Source: Alteraurantiacibacter aestuarii (lineage in GTDB: Bacteria > Pseudomonadota > Alphaproteobacteria > Sphingomonadales > Sphingomonadaceae). From it: a DNA stretch of 64,000 bases. The DNA is taken from positions 558,001-622,000 of the forward strand of contig NZ_WTYY01000002.1 in NCBI RefSeq assembly GCF_009827405.1, given 5' to 3'. The position numbers and the translations under genes were made by a program. The notes under the pieces were generated by a model. That model made no database searches, had not been told where the DNA came from, and worked only from the letters and a program-made list of their open reading frames with translations. Positions 1 to 9,152 of this stretch are shown one piece after another (position 1 is the stretch's first letter; each line of letters starts with the position of its first letter).

Positions 1-2138
1 TTGGCGCGGGCGATGAGGAAGGCATGGATGTCGGCGGCGTCTTCCTCGCTCAGAATGTCGGAGAAGCCCGCCATTCCGCGATCGATGAACAGGCCGTGCA
101 GCACGATGTCGTTGAACTGCGCGCGGGTTTCCTGTGTCATCCAGCGCAGGTCCTTCACCCCGCCCACGGCATTCTCACCGTGGCAGCGCACGCATGTGTC
201 ACCGTAAAGCTGGCGGCCATGCGATACCTGCGCCTCATTGGCGGACAGGTATGGCGGACGCGGCAGGCTGGTTGGTGGCGGCGGAGGCGGCAGGGTTACG
301 CCTGTCGCGCCCAGACGGAACACCAGCAGCTTTGCGGTCGATGTCTGGAATGGGCCAAGGTTATAGACGGGCGAGCCTCCCCAGCCGGCGTTGATGGCGA
401 TATATTGGACCCCGTCCACCATATAGGTGATGGGTCCGGCCACCGGAGCCTGGTCAATATCCATCTCCCACAACTTGGCGCCAGTGTCGGCGCGGTAGAT
501 GGCCAGCGTCTTGTCGATCGTGCCCTGCACCAGCAGATTGCCCGCCGTGGCCAGCACGCCGCCAGAGCCGGGGTGCGCATAGGGCACGCGCCACGCCTCG
601 CTCTGCGTCACCGGGTCCCAGGCGAGCAGATAGCCCTTTTCCTTCTCATTCGCCTCGGCCTGAAGCGCGGCCCGCAGTTCGGGCATATTGCCGCGCGACT
701 GGCCGCTGTTGGACCGGTGATGGACGAAGTTGAAGCCGCCATCCTCGGCGCGGGCATAGGTGGAGGGCTGCTCCTGCGCGCTGAGATAGACCAGCCCGGT
801 GTCAGGGCTGAACGCCATCGGATGCCAGCTGTGCGCCGCCAGCCAGCTGGGACTCATCAGATGCGGCGTGGTGGTGTTATGTGCGCCGGGCTGAAGCACC
901 GGACGGCCTGTTTCCAGATCGATGCGGCTGGCCCAGGTGTTTTCAGAGACATAGGTTTCCGCGCTGATCAGTTCCCCGCTGGCGCCGTCAATCACATAGA
1001 AAAAGCCGTTCTTGGGTGCCTGCATGATGACCTGGCGTTCACGCCCGCCGATCTCCAGATCGGTCAGGATCATCGGCTGGGTGCAGGTGTAATCCCACTC
1101 CTCCTCGGGCACCATCTGATAGTGCCACTTGTACTCGCCCGTATCGGCATCGACCGCGACGATGGAGCACAGGAACAGGTTGTCCCCCTCATCATTGCTG
1201 CGGAAATACCACATGTGCGGGCTGCCATTGCCGGTGCCGATATAGACCAGGTTCAGTTCAGGATCGTAGGCGAAGCTGTCCCACGCCGTGCCGCCGCCGC
1301 CATAGCGCCACCATTCGCCCGCCCATGTGGGCAAGGCGATGTCCATGGCGCTGTCCGACGCTTCACCGTCAGGGCCATCCGCCGGATTGCCGGGCACGGT
1401 GTAGAACTTCCACAATTGCTCGCCCGTCTCGGCATCATAGGCGACCACGAAGCCGCGCACGCCGTAATCCGCGCCGCCATTGCCGATCACCACCTTGCCA
1501 TCATAGACGCGCGGCGCACCGGTGATGGAATAGGCGTTCAACTCGCCTTCGGTTTCGAATGTCTGGGCAGACCACACTTCTGATCCTGTGGCCGCATCCA
1601 CAGCGATCAGCCGGCCATCGAGCGCGCCGATATAGAGCTTGCCGTTCCACGCCGCGATCCCGCGCGAGGAAGGCCCGCAGCATGCCAGCCGCGCCCATTC
1701 GGGGCCGACTTCGGGATCATAGGTCCACAATTTCTCACCCGTCGCCGCATTATAGGCGGTGACGATGTTGTAGATGCTCTCATTGTAAAGCACGCCATCG
1801 ACCACCAGCGGGGTCGCCTGCACGCCGCGCATGGTCGCAAGGTCATCGAACCATGCCAGGCCCAGCTGGCTGACATTGCCATCGTTGATCTGGGTGAGTG
1901 GGCTGAACCGGTCCTCTGACCAGCCGCGCCCGTGGCTCATCCAGTCGCCGATATTGGCCGGGGCATTGATATTGCGCAGAGACTGGCCGTTCACCACGGT
2001 TGGCCCGTCGACGGCGGTTGACGCGCCCACCATGCCCGCGGTGCTGCCAACCGGCGCATCCGCCGCCACGCAGCCCAGCAAAGCCAGACAAGCCGCAAGC
2101 ACCCCGATTCCAGGCACTGAGCGTTTAGACCACTGCAT
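1..2138 (-). CDS. PQQ-dependent quinohemoprotein alcohol dehydrogenase, 3' end outside the window
   Basis: About 712 codons are inside the window and the C-terminus runs off the left edge. The chosen ATG gives a lipoprotein-type signal (LALLGC) and is preceded by a GGGGGGATG purine stretch. The body is an eight-bladed PQQ propeller: the segments AWDSFAYDPELNLVYIGTGN and WHYQMVPEEEWDYT are typical of the family and hold the Asp/PQQ pocket. A heme c motif CVRCH lies at about residues 649-653 (bases 180-194), so the protein is a propeller fused to a cytochrome c domain, as in periplasmic type II quinohemoprotein dehydrogenases that oxidise alcohols and pass electrons to the respiratory chain. 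It diverges from the gluconolactonase-like gene at 2273. The substrate cannot be read from the sequence. Confidence 0.93.
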   Translation of the reverse strand, partial: MQWSKRSVPGIGVLAACLALLGCVAADAPVGSTAGMVGASTAVDGPTVVNGQSLRNINAPANIGDWMSHGRGWSEDRFSPLTQINDGNVSQLGLAWFDDLATMRGVQATPLVVDGVLYNESIYNIVTAYNAATGEKLWTYDPEVGPEWARLACCGPSSRGIAAWNGKLYIGALDGRLIAVDAATGSEVWSAQTFETEGELNAYSITGAPRVYDGKVVIGNGGADYGVRGFVVAYDAETGEQLWKFYTVPGNPADGPDGEASDSAMDIALPTWAGEWWRYGGGGTAWDSFAYDPELNLVYIGTGNGSPHMWYFRSNDEGDNLFLCSIVAVDADTGEYKWHYQMVPEEEWDYTCTQPMILTDLEIGGRERQVIMQAPKNGFFYVIDGASGELISAETYVSENTWASRIDLETGRPVLQPGAHNTTTPHLMSPSWLAAHSWHPMAFSPDTGLVYLSAQEQPSTYARAEDGGFNFVHHRSNSGQSRGNMPELRAALQAEANEKEKGYLLAWDPVTQSEAWRVPYAHPGSGGVLATAGNLLVQGTIDKTLAIYRADTGAKLWEMDIDQAPVAGPITYMVDGVQYIAINAGWGGSPVYNLGPFQTSTAKLLVFRLGATGVTLPPPPPPTSLPRPPYLSANEAQVSHGRQLYGDTCVRCHGENAVGGVKDLRWMTQETRAQFNDIVLHGLFIDRGMAGFSDILSEEDAADIHAFLIARA

Positions 2139-2272
2139 CCCGACTTCATCCCCCCGAATGTTCTTGCACCACCCTATCGCCCAGCGCGGCGGCAATGTGA
2201 AGGGGACATGTGCGCTCTTTCAAAGAGGTGCGGGACGTCTATGATCCGCAGGCAAATCACTGGGAGGGATGA

Positions 2273-3238
2273 ATGAAGCGCTTTCTTGCGGGCACGATAC
2301 TGGCATCAATTGCACTGGGCGGATGCGTTGGCGTGGCCAGTTCTTCATCGACAGAAACCCCGGCCAGGATTCTTATCGCCGGGACCGAGATTTACCCCGA
2401 AAGCCTCACCTCCGATGTGCGCGGCAACATCTATGTCGGCAGCAATGGCGGAACGATTTACCGCGCTGTGCCGGGCGCATCGCAGGCGGCGGCGTGGATC
2501 GTCCCTGACGCACACAACGGCCTGCAATCGCTGTTCGGCGTGCTGGCAGACGATGTGCATGATCTGCTCTGGACCTGCTCCAACCCGGCCTTTGGCGGCC
2601 CGCCAGACCCCAATGCCGCGCCCGCCGCGGTCAAGGCCTTCAGCCTGTCGTCGGGTGAACTGTTCGGCAGCTGGGACTTCCCGTCGGGCAAGCCCGCCAC
2701 CTGCAATGACATCGCCATCGCCGCCGACGGAACCGCGTTCGCAACCGAGATCACCTCTGGCCGGCTGTTCAGACTGACGTGGGGCAGCGATGCGCTGGAG
2801 TTGTTCGCCGAGGGAGAAGACCTTGTCGGCGTGGACGGCATCGCCTTTGCCGATGACGGCACGATGTACATCAACAACGTGCGCCAGAATCTGGTCCAGC
2901 GGGTCAATCGCCGAGCTGATGGCAGCTATGCCGGGCTGACCACGCTGGAGCTGTCACAGCCGGTTGCCGGACCCGATGGCTTGCGCCCGATTGGCGGGCA
3001 TCGCTTCCTCCAGGCTGAAGGCGGATCGGGCCGCATAGCCCTGATCGCAATCGACGGTGACCGGGCGCAGGTGACCACCATCACCGATCAGTTCGATTCG
3101 GTTGCGGCCGTCACATCGGTCGGCTCCACCGGCTATTCCGCCGAAGGAAAGATCAGCTATCGCTTCGATCCGGCCCTGCAGGGGCAAGACCCCGGCGAAT
3201 TCTATATCGAAGGCTTTCCGCTTCCGCCGCTGGACTGA
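2273..3238 (+). CDS. SMP-30/gluconolactonase-like beta-propeller lipoprotein
   Basis: 321 residues. The N-terminus MKRFLAGTILASIALGGC is a lipoprotein signal with lipobox LGGC, so export and outer- or inner-membrane anchoring are expected. The mature part has NHL/SMP-30-type repeats (ESLTSDVRGNIYVGSNGGTI, DGIAFADDGTMYINNV), consistent with a six-bladed propeller of the gluconolactonase or strictosidine-synthase-like group. A strong GGGAGGG ribosome-binding site lies at 2262-2268; an alternative ATG four bases upstream at 2269 is in another frame. It diverges from the PQQ dehydrogenase, and a functional link (hydrolysis of a lactone made by the dehydrogenase) is possible but only an inference. 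Confidence 0.8.
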   Translation: MKRFLAGTILASIALGGCVGVASSSSTETPARILIAGTEIYPESLTSDVRGNIYVGSNGGTIYRAVPGASQAAAWIVPDAHNGLQSLFGVLADDVHDLLWTCSNPAFGGPPDPNAAPAAVKAFSLSSGELFGSWDFPSGKPATCNDIAIAADGTAFATEITSGRLFRLTWGSDALELFAEGEDLVGVDGIAFADDGTMYINNVRQNLVQRVNRRADGSYAGLTTLELSQPVAGPDGLRPIGGHRFLQAEGGSGRIALIAIDGDRAQVTTITDQFDSVAAVTSVGSTGYSAEGKISYRFDPALQGQDPGEFYIEGFPLPPLD

Positions 3239-3242
3239 TGCG

Positions 3243-3281
3243 GCGGCTCCCGGCGGTTGCTGCTGCACCGCCGGGAGCCGC
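3243..3281. terminator. perfect 14-bp stem-loop between convergent genes
   Basis: GCGGCTCCCGGCGG at 3243-3256 pairs without mismatch with 3268-3281 across an 11-base loop. It lies between the stop of the gluconolactonase-like gene and the stop of the convergent aldehyde dehydrogenase gene. There is no long U-tract on either side, so it may be a bidirectional terminator or an mRNA-stabilising hairpin. Confidence 0.65.
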
Positions 3282-3289
3282 GCGGAGCA

Positions 3290-4693
3290 TCAGATCGGGT
3301 AGTGACCCGGCTCGGTCTCGAAGGTGACCCAGCGCAGTTCGGTGAAGGCGTCGATCCCGGCCTTGCCGCCGAACCGGCCATAGCCGGAGGCCTTCATCCC
3401 GCCGAACGGCATTTGCGGTTCGTCCGACACGGTCGAGGCGTTGACGTGGCAGATGCCCGCCTGGATCTGCCGGGCGACCTTCAGGCCGCGCGCGGTATCG
3501 CGGGTGAACACGGCGGAAGACAGGCCATATTCGGTGTCATTCGCCAGCTCGATCGCATGCGCCTCATCGCGGGCGCGGGCGATGCCCACAACCGGGCCAA
3601 AGCTCTCATCGCGGAACAGCTTCATGTCCGGCGTCACCTTGTCCACCAGGTGCGCGGGCATCAGCACGTTGTGCGTCGTCTCTCCGCCCGTCAGCAGCTG
3701 TGCGCCCTTGCCCAACGCATCCTCGATCAGCGCATAGCAGTGATCCACCGTCTTGCGATCGACCACAGCGCCAAGCGGCGTCTTGCCCTCGGCAGGATCG
3801 CCAACGGGCATGGTGTTCACCTTGGCGGTAAACTTCTGCGCAAACGCATCGGCCACGCTGTCCACCACGATAATGCGCTCGGTCGACATGCAGATCTGGC
3901 CCTGGTTCATGAACGCGCCAAAGGCCGCGGCCTTCACCGCCTCATCCAGATCGGCATCTTCCAGCACGATCATCGGCGCCTTGCCGCCCAGTTCCAGCAG
4001 GCAGGGCTTCAAGTGCTGAGCGGCGCGCATGGCGATGATCTTGCCCACGCCGGTGGAGCCGGTGAAGTTGATCCGCTTGACCTGCGGCGCATCGATCAGC
4101 GCGCCAACTACCTCCGCTGCATCCTCGGGCGCATTGGTGACGACGTTGACCACGCCATCGGGGAAGCCCGCTTCGGCAAAGGCCTCGATAATCAGCGCAT
4201 GGGTGCGCGGGCAGTTCTCGCTCGCCTTCAGGATCACCGAATTGCCGCAGGCCAGCGGCACCGCAATCGCGCGCACGCCAAGGATGATCGGCGCGTTCCA
4301 CGGGGCAATGCCAAGCATCACGCCCACCGGCTCACGCAGGGCCATGGCGATTGTGCCTTCATGATCGGACGGAATGACCTCGCCCGCAATCTGCGTGGTG
4401 ATGGCAGCCGCTTCGCGCACCATTCCGGCGGCCAGGCCAAGGTTGAACATCGCCCAGCCGGCAGTTGCGCCGATCTCGCCCATCATGGCGGCGACGAAAT
4501 CGTCCTTCTTGCCCATCAGCGCATCGGCCGCCTTCATCAGCACCGCGCGCCGCGCATTGGGACCCATCTTCGACCAGACAGCAAAGCCAGCCTGCGCGCG
4601 CTCGGCAATCGCAGGAATGTCAGATGCCTGCATCGCCTCCGCACTGGAGGCAACCGCGCCGGTCACCGGGTTCAATCGGGAAAATTGGGTCAT
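3290..4693 (-). CDS. NAD(P)-dependent aldehyde dehydrogenase (vanillin/salicylaldehyde dehydrogenase-like)
   Basis: 467 residues, complete ALDH superfamily enzyme that oxidises an aldehyde to the acid. Visible active-site elements are PWNAP (Asn133), the cofactor-site Lys156, LELGGKAP with Glu234, and GQICMSTERI with nucleophile Cys268. The end GYGRFGGKAGIDAFTELRW resembles vanillin and salicylaldehyde dehydrogenases, so an aromatic aldehyde is the likeliest substrate. It is transcribed as a single gene between a hairpin and the efflux operon; 121 bases separate its start from the end of that operon. Confidence 0.85.
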   Translation of the reverse strand: MTQFSRLNPVTGAVASSAEAMQASDIPAIAERAQAGFAVWSKMGPNARRAVLMKAADALMGKKDDFVAAMMGEIGATAGWAMFNLGLAAGMVREAAAITTQIAGEVIPSDHEGTIAMALREPVGVMLGIAPWNAPIILGVRAIAVPLACGNSVILKASENCPRTHALIIEAFAEAGFPDGVVNVVTNAPEDAAEVVGALIDAPQVKRINFTGSTGVGKIIAMRAAQHLKPCLLELGGKAPMIVLEDADLDEAVKAAAFGAFMNQGQICMSTERIIVVDSVADAFAQKFTAKVNTMPVGDPAEGKTPLGAVVDRKTVDHCYALIEDALGKGAQLLTGGETTHNVLMPAHLVDKVTPDMKLFRDESFGPVVGIARARDEAHAIELANDTEYGLSSAVFTRDTARGLKVARQIQAGICHVNASTVSDEPQMPFGGMKASGYGRFGGKAGIDAFTELRWVTFETEPGHYPI

Positions 4694-4814
4694 GTGTTCG
4701 CGTTCCTCTCAATGCCGCGCAATTACTGGTGGCTATGCAGTTTGCACCGGCGAATGAAAAGCCTCGAACTGTCTGGATGGCAGCAAATACCGGCTGCTGC
4801 GCGTGCGACCCGGC

Positions 4815-6038
4815 CTAATCCGACAGCCACAGCGCATGGCTGTCGATCCGCAGTTTGGTGATCGCCCGGCCAGCCGCCGCCCGGGCTGCGCCCTCGGCGC
4901 GGAAGGCATCGTGGACCATGCGTTCGCCCAGCAAAAGTTCGGCAAGGTCGATCTCGCCAAGTTCATGACCGCGCCGCAACCTGACCAGTGCCGAGACCTG
5001 CGAATCCAGCCCTGCGCGCGCCCGTTGCCAGGCATCGATGCGAAACTGCGCTTCGGTCAGGTCGGCATCGGCGGTTTCCTGCACATCGAAGCGGGCGAGC
5101 CGGGCCTCCGACAAGGCAGCGCTGGCTTCCGCCTGCGCCTGATCTGCCAGGGCGGCACGGTGGCCACCGCCAAGCGGAATGGAAAACACCACGCCCGCGC
5201 CGCGTTCTGCGCCGCTGCGTTCAGAGAACAGGCGCACGCCGATGGTCGGGTCCGCTATCCGGTCCAGCCGTGTACGCTCGGCATAGGCGGAGACGCTGCG
5301 GGCCTGCGCATCGGCGGCGGCGATTTCATGGCTGTTGGACAGCACCAGATCGTGCAGGTCCATCAGCATATCGGGGGCGATTTCCGGCTGCGGTATCTCC
5401 GGAGCGTCCACCGGCAGGGCCAGAGCGGGAAACTGCGCCGCCAGACGCACGCGCGCAAGCCGCGCTTCGCCCGCGGACTGATCCGCCAATATCCGCGCCG
5501 CGCCCAGCGCAGCTTCAGCCTGATCAAGCTCCAGCAGCGAGGCATCGCCCAGTTCCATCCGCCGTCTCACGCCGTTGCGGGCCGTTTCCAGATTGGTCAC
5601 CGCGCGCGCATCCACGGTAGATTGCGCCGCCGCGCCCAGCCAGTCCCACCAATAGCCGGCCAGCATGAGGGCGGCCTGATGGCGCACATCTTCGGCCATG
5701 TTCTGCGCAGCATCGACCTGATGCGTCCCGATCTCACGATCCAGCCGCGCCTTGCCGGGCAGGCGAATGGCCCTGCTCAGCTGGGTATCGAATTCGTCAA
5801 ACGAGCCTTCGCGGTCAATCCGGCGCTGGGTATAGCTGCCGGAAAACGTCAGCTCATGCGGGCCGATTGCGCGCGCATCGGCGCCTGCACGCGCTGCGGT
5901 CACGCGCTCATTCGCGGCGATGACGGAGGGATGATCGTCCAGCGCGCTGAGCACGGATGCCTCATCCGGCAGGCCCGGCTCTGCGTGGAGCGGGGCCGCG
6001 ATCACCAGCGCCGGAAGAAGGAATACCAGCCGTTTCAT
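4815..6038 (-). CDS. outer membrane efflux protein, TolC/CzcC-like
   Basis: 407 residues. I place the start at the ATG giving MKRLVFLLPALVIAAPLHA, a clear signal peptide, rather than further upstream inside the pump gene; this leaves one base after the pump's stop. The rest is helical and Ala/Arg/Glu rich, with long heptad-like stretches (ARAVTNLETARNGVRRRMEL, LDQAEAALGAARILADQSAG) as in the periplasmic barrel of TolC-family proteins. It is the last gene of the RND operon and should form the outer membrane channel of the tripartite metal exporter. Confidence 0.85.
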   Translation of the reverse strand: MKRLVFLLPALVIAAPLHAEPGLPDEASVLSALDDHPSVIAANERVTAARAGADARAIGPHELTFSGSYTQRRIDREGSFDEFDTQLSRAIRLPGKARLDREIGTHQVDAAQNMAEDVRHQAALMLAGYWWDWLGAAAQSTVDARAVTNLETARNGVRRRMELGDASLLELDQAEAALGAARILADQSAGEARLARVRLAAQFPALALPVDAPEIPQPEIAPDMLMDLHDLVLSNSHEIAAADAQARSVSAYAERTRLDRIADPTIGVRLFSERSGAERGAGVVFSIPLGGGHRAALADQAQAEASAALSEARLARFDVQETADADLTEAQFRIDAWQRARAGLDSQVSALVRLRRGHELGEIDLAELLLGERMVHDAFRAEGAARAAAGRAITKLRIDSHALWLSD

Positions 6039-6039
6039 C

Positions 6040-9000
6040 TCAGCCCTCCCCGCCTGCGGCATTGGGAACCTCGTCCAGCCTGTCGGCCGCACCCTCGCCA
6101 AAACGCTCGTACAGCATGGGCAGCAGGAACAAGGTCAGCATGGTCGCCGATACCAGTCCGCCCACCACCACGATGGCCAGCGGCTTCTGGATTTCCGAAC
6201 CGGGGCCGGTGGCATAAAGCAGGGGCACAAGCCCGAACGCGGCGATGGCAGCGGTCATCAGCACCGGACGCAGCCGCCGTTCCGCACCGCGCCGCACGGC
6301 CTCTGCCAGCGAATGGCCTTCGGCGCGCAGCTGGCGGAAATAGCTGACCATCACCAGCCCGTTGAGCACGGCAATGCCGAACAATGCGATGAAGCCAACC
6401 GACGCCGGGACAGACAGATACTCCCCGGACAGCGCCAGCGCGATCATCCCGCCTACCATGGCAAAGGGAATGTTGAGCAGGATCAGGATCGACGCGCGCA
6501 GCGAATTGAGCGTGAAGAACAGGATGCCAAAGATCATCAGCACCGAGATCGGCAGGACGATGGCAAGCCGGGCGCTGGCACGCTGCTGGTTTTCGAACTG
6601 GCCGCCCCAGACAAGGCGGTATCCGGGCGGCAGGGGCACGTTCTGGGCGATATCCGCGCGCGCTTCCTCGACATAGCCGACCAGATCGCGGCCCGAGACG
6701 AAGGCCTGAACCATGGCGAAGCGCGAGCCGTTTTCATGCTCCAGCTTGACCGGACCCTCTGTCCTTTCGACGCTGGCAACATCGCTGGCGCGGACCAGCT
6801 GTCCGGTGGGGGAGCGGTACAGCTGGTCCGCGAAGGCCTGGGGCGAATCTGCGTTCGCTGTACCGGCCTTTATCACGATGGGCACGCGGCGATTTTCCTG
6901 CGCCACCACGCCCGCGCGCATGCCTTCGACCTGTGCGCGCATCATGTCCTGCAAATCGGTCACCGGCATGCCCAGGCGGCCTGCGGCAACGCGGTCAATG
7001 TCGATCTGGAGGTAATCGACCTCGTCATTGGCAACGGTCATCGCCTCGCTGGTACCTTCAATGGTTTCCAGCCGGGCCTGAATCTCACCCGACAGGCGCG
7101 AAAGCTCCGCCAGATCGGGGCCGAACAGTTTGAGCGCCAGATCGCCGCGCGCGCCGGTCAGCATTTCGGATGTGCGCATGTCGATAGGCTGGGTGAAGCT
7201 GGGTTCGATACCGGGGAAACGGTCCAGCACGGCGCGCAGCTGGTCCACCAGCCATTCCTTGTCCTGCACGCGCCATTCCTCGCGCGGGTGCAGTTGCAGG
7301 AAGGCATCGCTTTCGTTCAGGCCCATGGGATCGAGCCCGATCTCGTCCGATCCGACGCGGGCGATGATCGCTTCAACCTCGGGCACTTCTTCCATGATCG
7401 CCCGCTCGATCGCCAGATCGCCCGCCAGCGAATGTTCCAGCGAGACGGACGGCAGCTTGGCCAGCTGCATCACCACCGATCCTTCATCCATGATCGGCAG
7501 GAAGGTCTTGCCGGTAACGGAATAGGCAATGCCGGTGAGCACCAGCGAAATGCCCGCTATGCCGAACACCAGCTTCTTGCGGGCAAAGGAGCCATTGAGC
7601 ATGCGCGAATAGACCGGCGAGATCTTGCGCATCAGCCACGGCTCATGCCCGCCGGTCTTCAGCTTCAGCAGGAAATAGGACAGCACCGGTATCAGCGTGA
7701 GCGACAGCACCAGCGCCGATGCCAGCGACAGCACGATGGTCAGCGCCACGGGTGAGAACAGTTTGCCTTCCAGCCCTTCCAGCGTCAGCAGCGGCAGGAA
7801 CACGATGGCAATGATCGCAAGGCCCGAAACCACGGGTTTGGCGACTTCCGCGGTGGCGACAAAGATGTTGTGCAGCTTGCTGCTGGAGGCGTGGCGCGGG
7901 TCGGTAAGCCGCTCGACGACATTTTCCACCACCACCACGGCGCCATCCACCAGCATGCCGACGGCAATTGCCAGCCCGCCAAGGCTCATCAGATTGGCCG
8001 TGAGGCCGATGGAACGCATGAAGATGAATGTCAGCAGGGCAGCCATCGGCAAGGCCAGCGCCACAATCACCGAAGCGCGCAGATCGCCAAGGAACAGCAG
8101 CAGCAGGATGACCACCAGTATGGTCGCTTCAAGCAGCGCCTTTTCCACCGTGCCGACAGCGCGATTGATCAGGTTGGAACGGTCGTAGAAGACCTCCACG
8201 CTCATGCCCTCGGGCAGGCTTGCGGTCACTTCGGCCAGACGTTCCTCAATCCCGCTGACAACCATGGAGGCATCGGCGCCGCGCAGCCCGATCACCAGTC
8301 CCTCGACCGCCTCGCCCGTGCCGTTGCGCGTGACCGCGCCATAGCGGGTGAGACTGCCGGTACGGATATCGGCCACATCGCCAAGCCGGATCACCGCCCC
8401 GCCATCGGCGCGCACCACGGTGCTGGCAAGATCGTCCAGCGTCTGGATTGCACCGGTTGCGCGCACGATCAGCGCCTCTTCCCCGGTAACCAGCCGTCCG
8501 GCACCATCGTTGCGATTGCCTGCCTCAATGGCGGCCGCAATATCGGCGGTGCTGAGGCCGGCGGCGGCGAGTGCCAGATTGTCAGGCGCGACTTCGAAGG
8601 TTTCGACAAAGCCGCCCAGCGCATTGACGTCCGCCACACCGGGCACGGTGCGCAGTGCCGGGCGGATGATCCAGTCCAGCACGCGGCGCTTTTCGGACAG
8701 GCTCTGGGGGCCTTCCAGCGTGAACATGTACATGTCCGACAGCGGCGTGGAGATCGGCGCCATGCCGCCATCCACCGTATCGGGCAGGTCGCCCATGGCC
8801 GCGTTCAGCCGCTCTGCCACCTGGCTGCGGGCCCAGTAGATGTCGGTCCCGTCCTCAAAATCGATGGTGATGTCGGCAATGGCATATTTGGCCACTGAGC
8901 GGAGCACGGCCTGATCGGGAATGCCGAGCATTTCCATCTCGATCGGCGTGATCACCCGGCTTTCAACCTCTTCGGGGGTCATCCCCGGCGCGCGCAGGAT

Positions 9001-9147
9001 GATCTTCACCTGGGTGGAGCTGATGTCAGGGAAGGCGTCGATCGGCAGGTTGGCAAAGGACCACCCGCCAATACCCGCCAGCAGGACAGCCAGGCCAAGC
9101 ACGGCAAAGCGTAGCTTGAGCGCTTGTTCGATCAGATGACGCAACAT
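6040..9147 (-). CDS. czcA: heavy-metal efflux RND pump, CzcA/CusA type
   Basis: 1035 residues, the normal length for an inner-membrane HME-RND transporter. The N-terminus reads as one transmembrane helix followed by the conserved FANLPIDAFPDISSTQVKI. TM4 carries GGLAIAVGMLVDGAVVVVEN with the proton-relay Asp typical of the heavy-metal subclass, and there are two sets of membrane helices around two periplasmic loops. It should exchange protons for divalent or monovalent metal ions (Zn/Co/Cd or Cu/Ag; not decidable by eye). It is tightly packed in an operon: five bases after the adaptor stop and one base before the outer membrane gene start. Confidence 0.92.
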   Translation of the reverse strand: MLRHLIEQALKLRFAVLGLAVLLAGIGGWSFANLPIDAFPDISSTQVKIILRAPGMTPEEVESRVITPIEMEMLGIPDQAVLRSVAKYAIADITIDFEDGTDIYWARSQVAERLNAAMGDLPDTVDGGMAPISTPLSDMYMFTLEGPQSLSEKRRVLDWIIRPALRTVPGVADVNALGGFVETFEVAPDNLALAAAGLSTADIAAAIEAGNRNDGAGRLVTGEEALIVRATGAIQTLDDLASTVVRADGGAVIRLGDVADIRTGSLTRYGAVTRNGTGEAVEGLVIGLRGADASMVVSGIEERLAEVTASLPEGMSVEVFYDRSNLINRAVGTVEKALLEATILVVILLLLFLGDLRASVIVALALPMAALLTFIFMRSIGLTANLMSLGGLAIAVGMLVDGAVVVVENVVERLTDPRHASSSKLHNIFVATAEVAKPVVSGLAIIAIVFLPLLTLEGLEGKLFSPVALTIVLSLASALVLSLTLIPVLSYFLLKLKTGGHEPWLMRKISPVYSRMLNGSFARKKLVFGIAGISLVLTGIAYSVTGKTFLPIMDEGSVVMQLAKLPSVSLEHSLAGDLAIERAIMEEVPEVEAIIARVGSDEIGLDPMGLNESDAFLQLHPREEWRVQDKEWLVDQLRAVLDRFPGIEPSFTQPIDMRTSEMLTGARGDLALKLFGPDLAELSRLSGEIQARLETIEGTSEAMTVANDEVDYLQIDIDRVAAGRLGMPVTDLQDMMRAQVEGMRAGVVAQENRRVPIVIKAGTANADSPQAFADQLYRSPTGQLVRASDVASVERTEGPVKLEHENGSRFAMVQAFVSGRDLVGYVEEARADIAQNVPLPPGYRLVWGGQFENQQRASARLAIVLPISVLMIFGILFFTLNSLRASILILLNIPFAMVGGMIALALSGEYLSVPASVGFIALFGIAVLNGLVMVSYFRQLRAEGHSLAEAVRRGAERRLRPVLMTAAIAAFGLVPLLYATGPGSEIQKPLAIVVVGGLVSATMLTLFLLPMLYERFGEGAADRLDEVPNAAGGEG

Positions 9148-9152
9148 GACCG

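Noticed and set aside
24-1583. 519-codon open frame on the plus strand
   Set aside because: It is the antisense shadow of the PQQ dehydrogenase; its product is low-complexity His/Arg/Ala sequence with no signal or motif.
3257-4861. 534-codon open frame on the plus strand
   Set aside because: Antisense to the aldehyde dehydrogenase; the minus-strand reading has all ALDH catalytic motifs.
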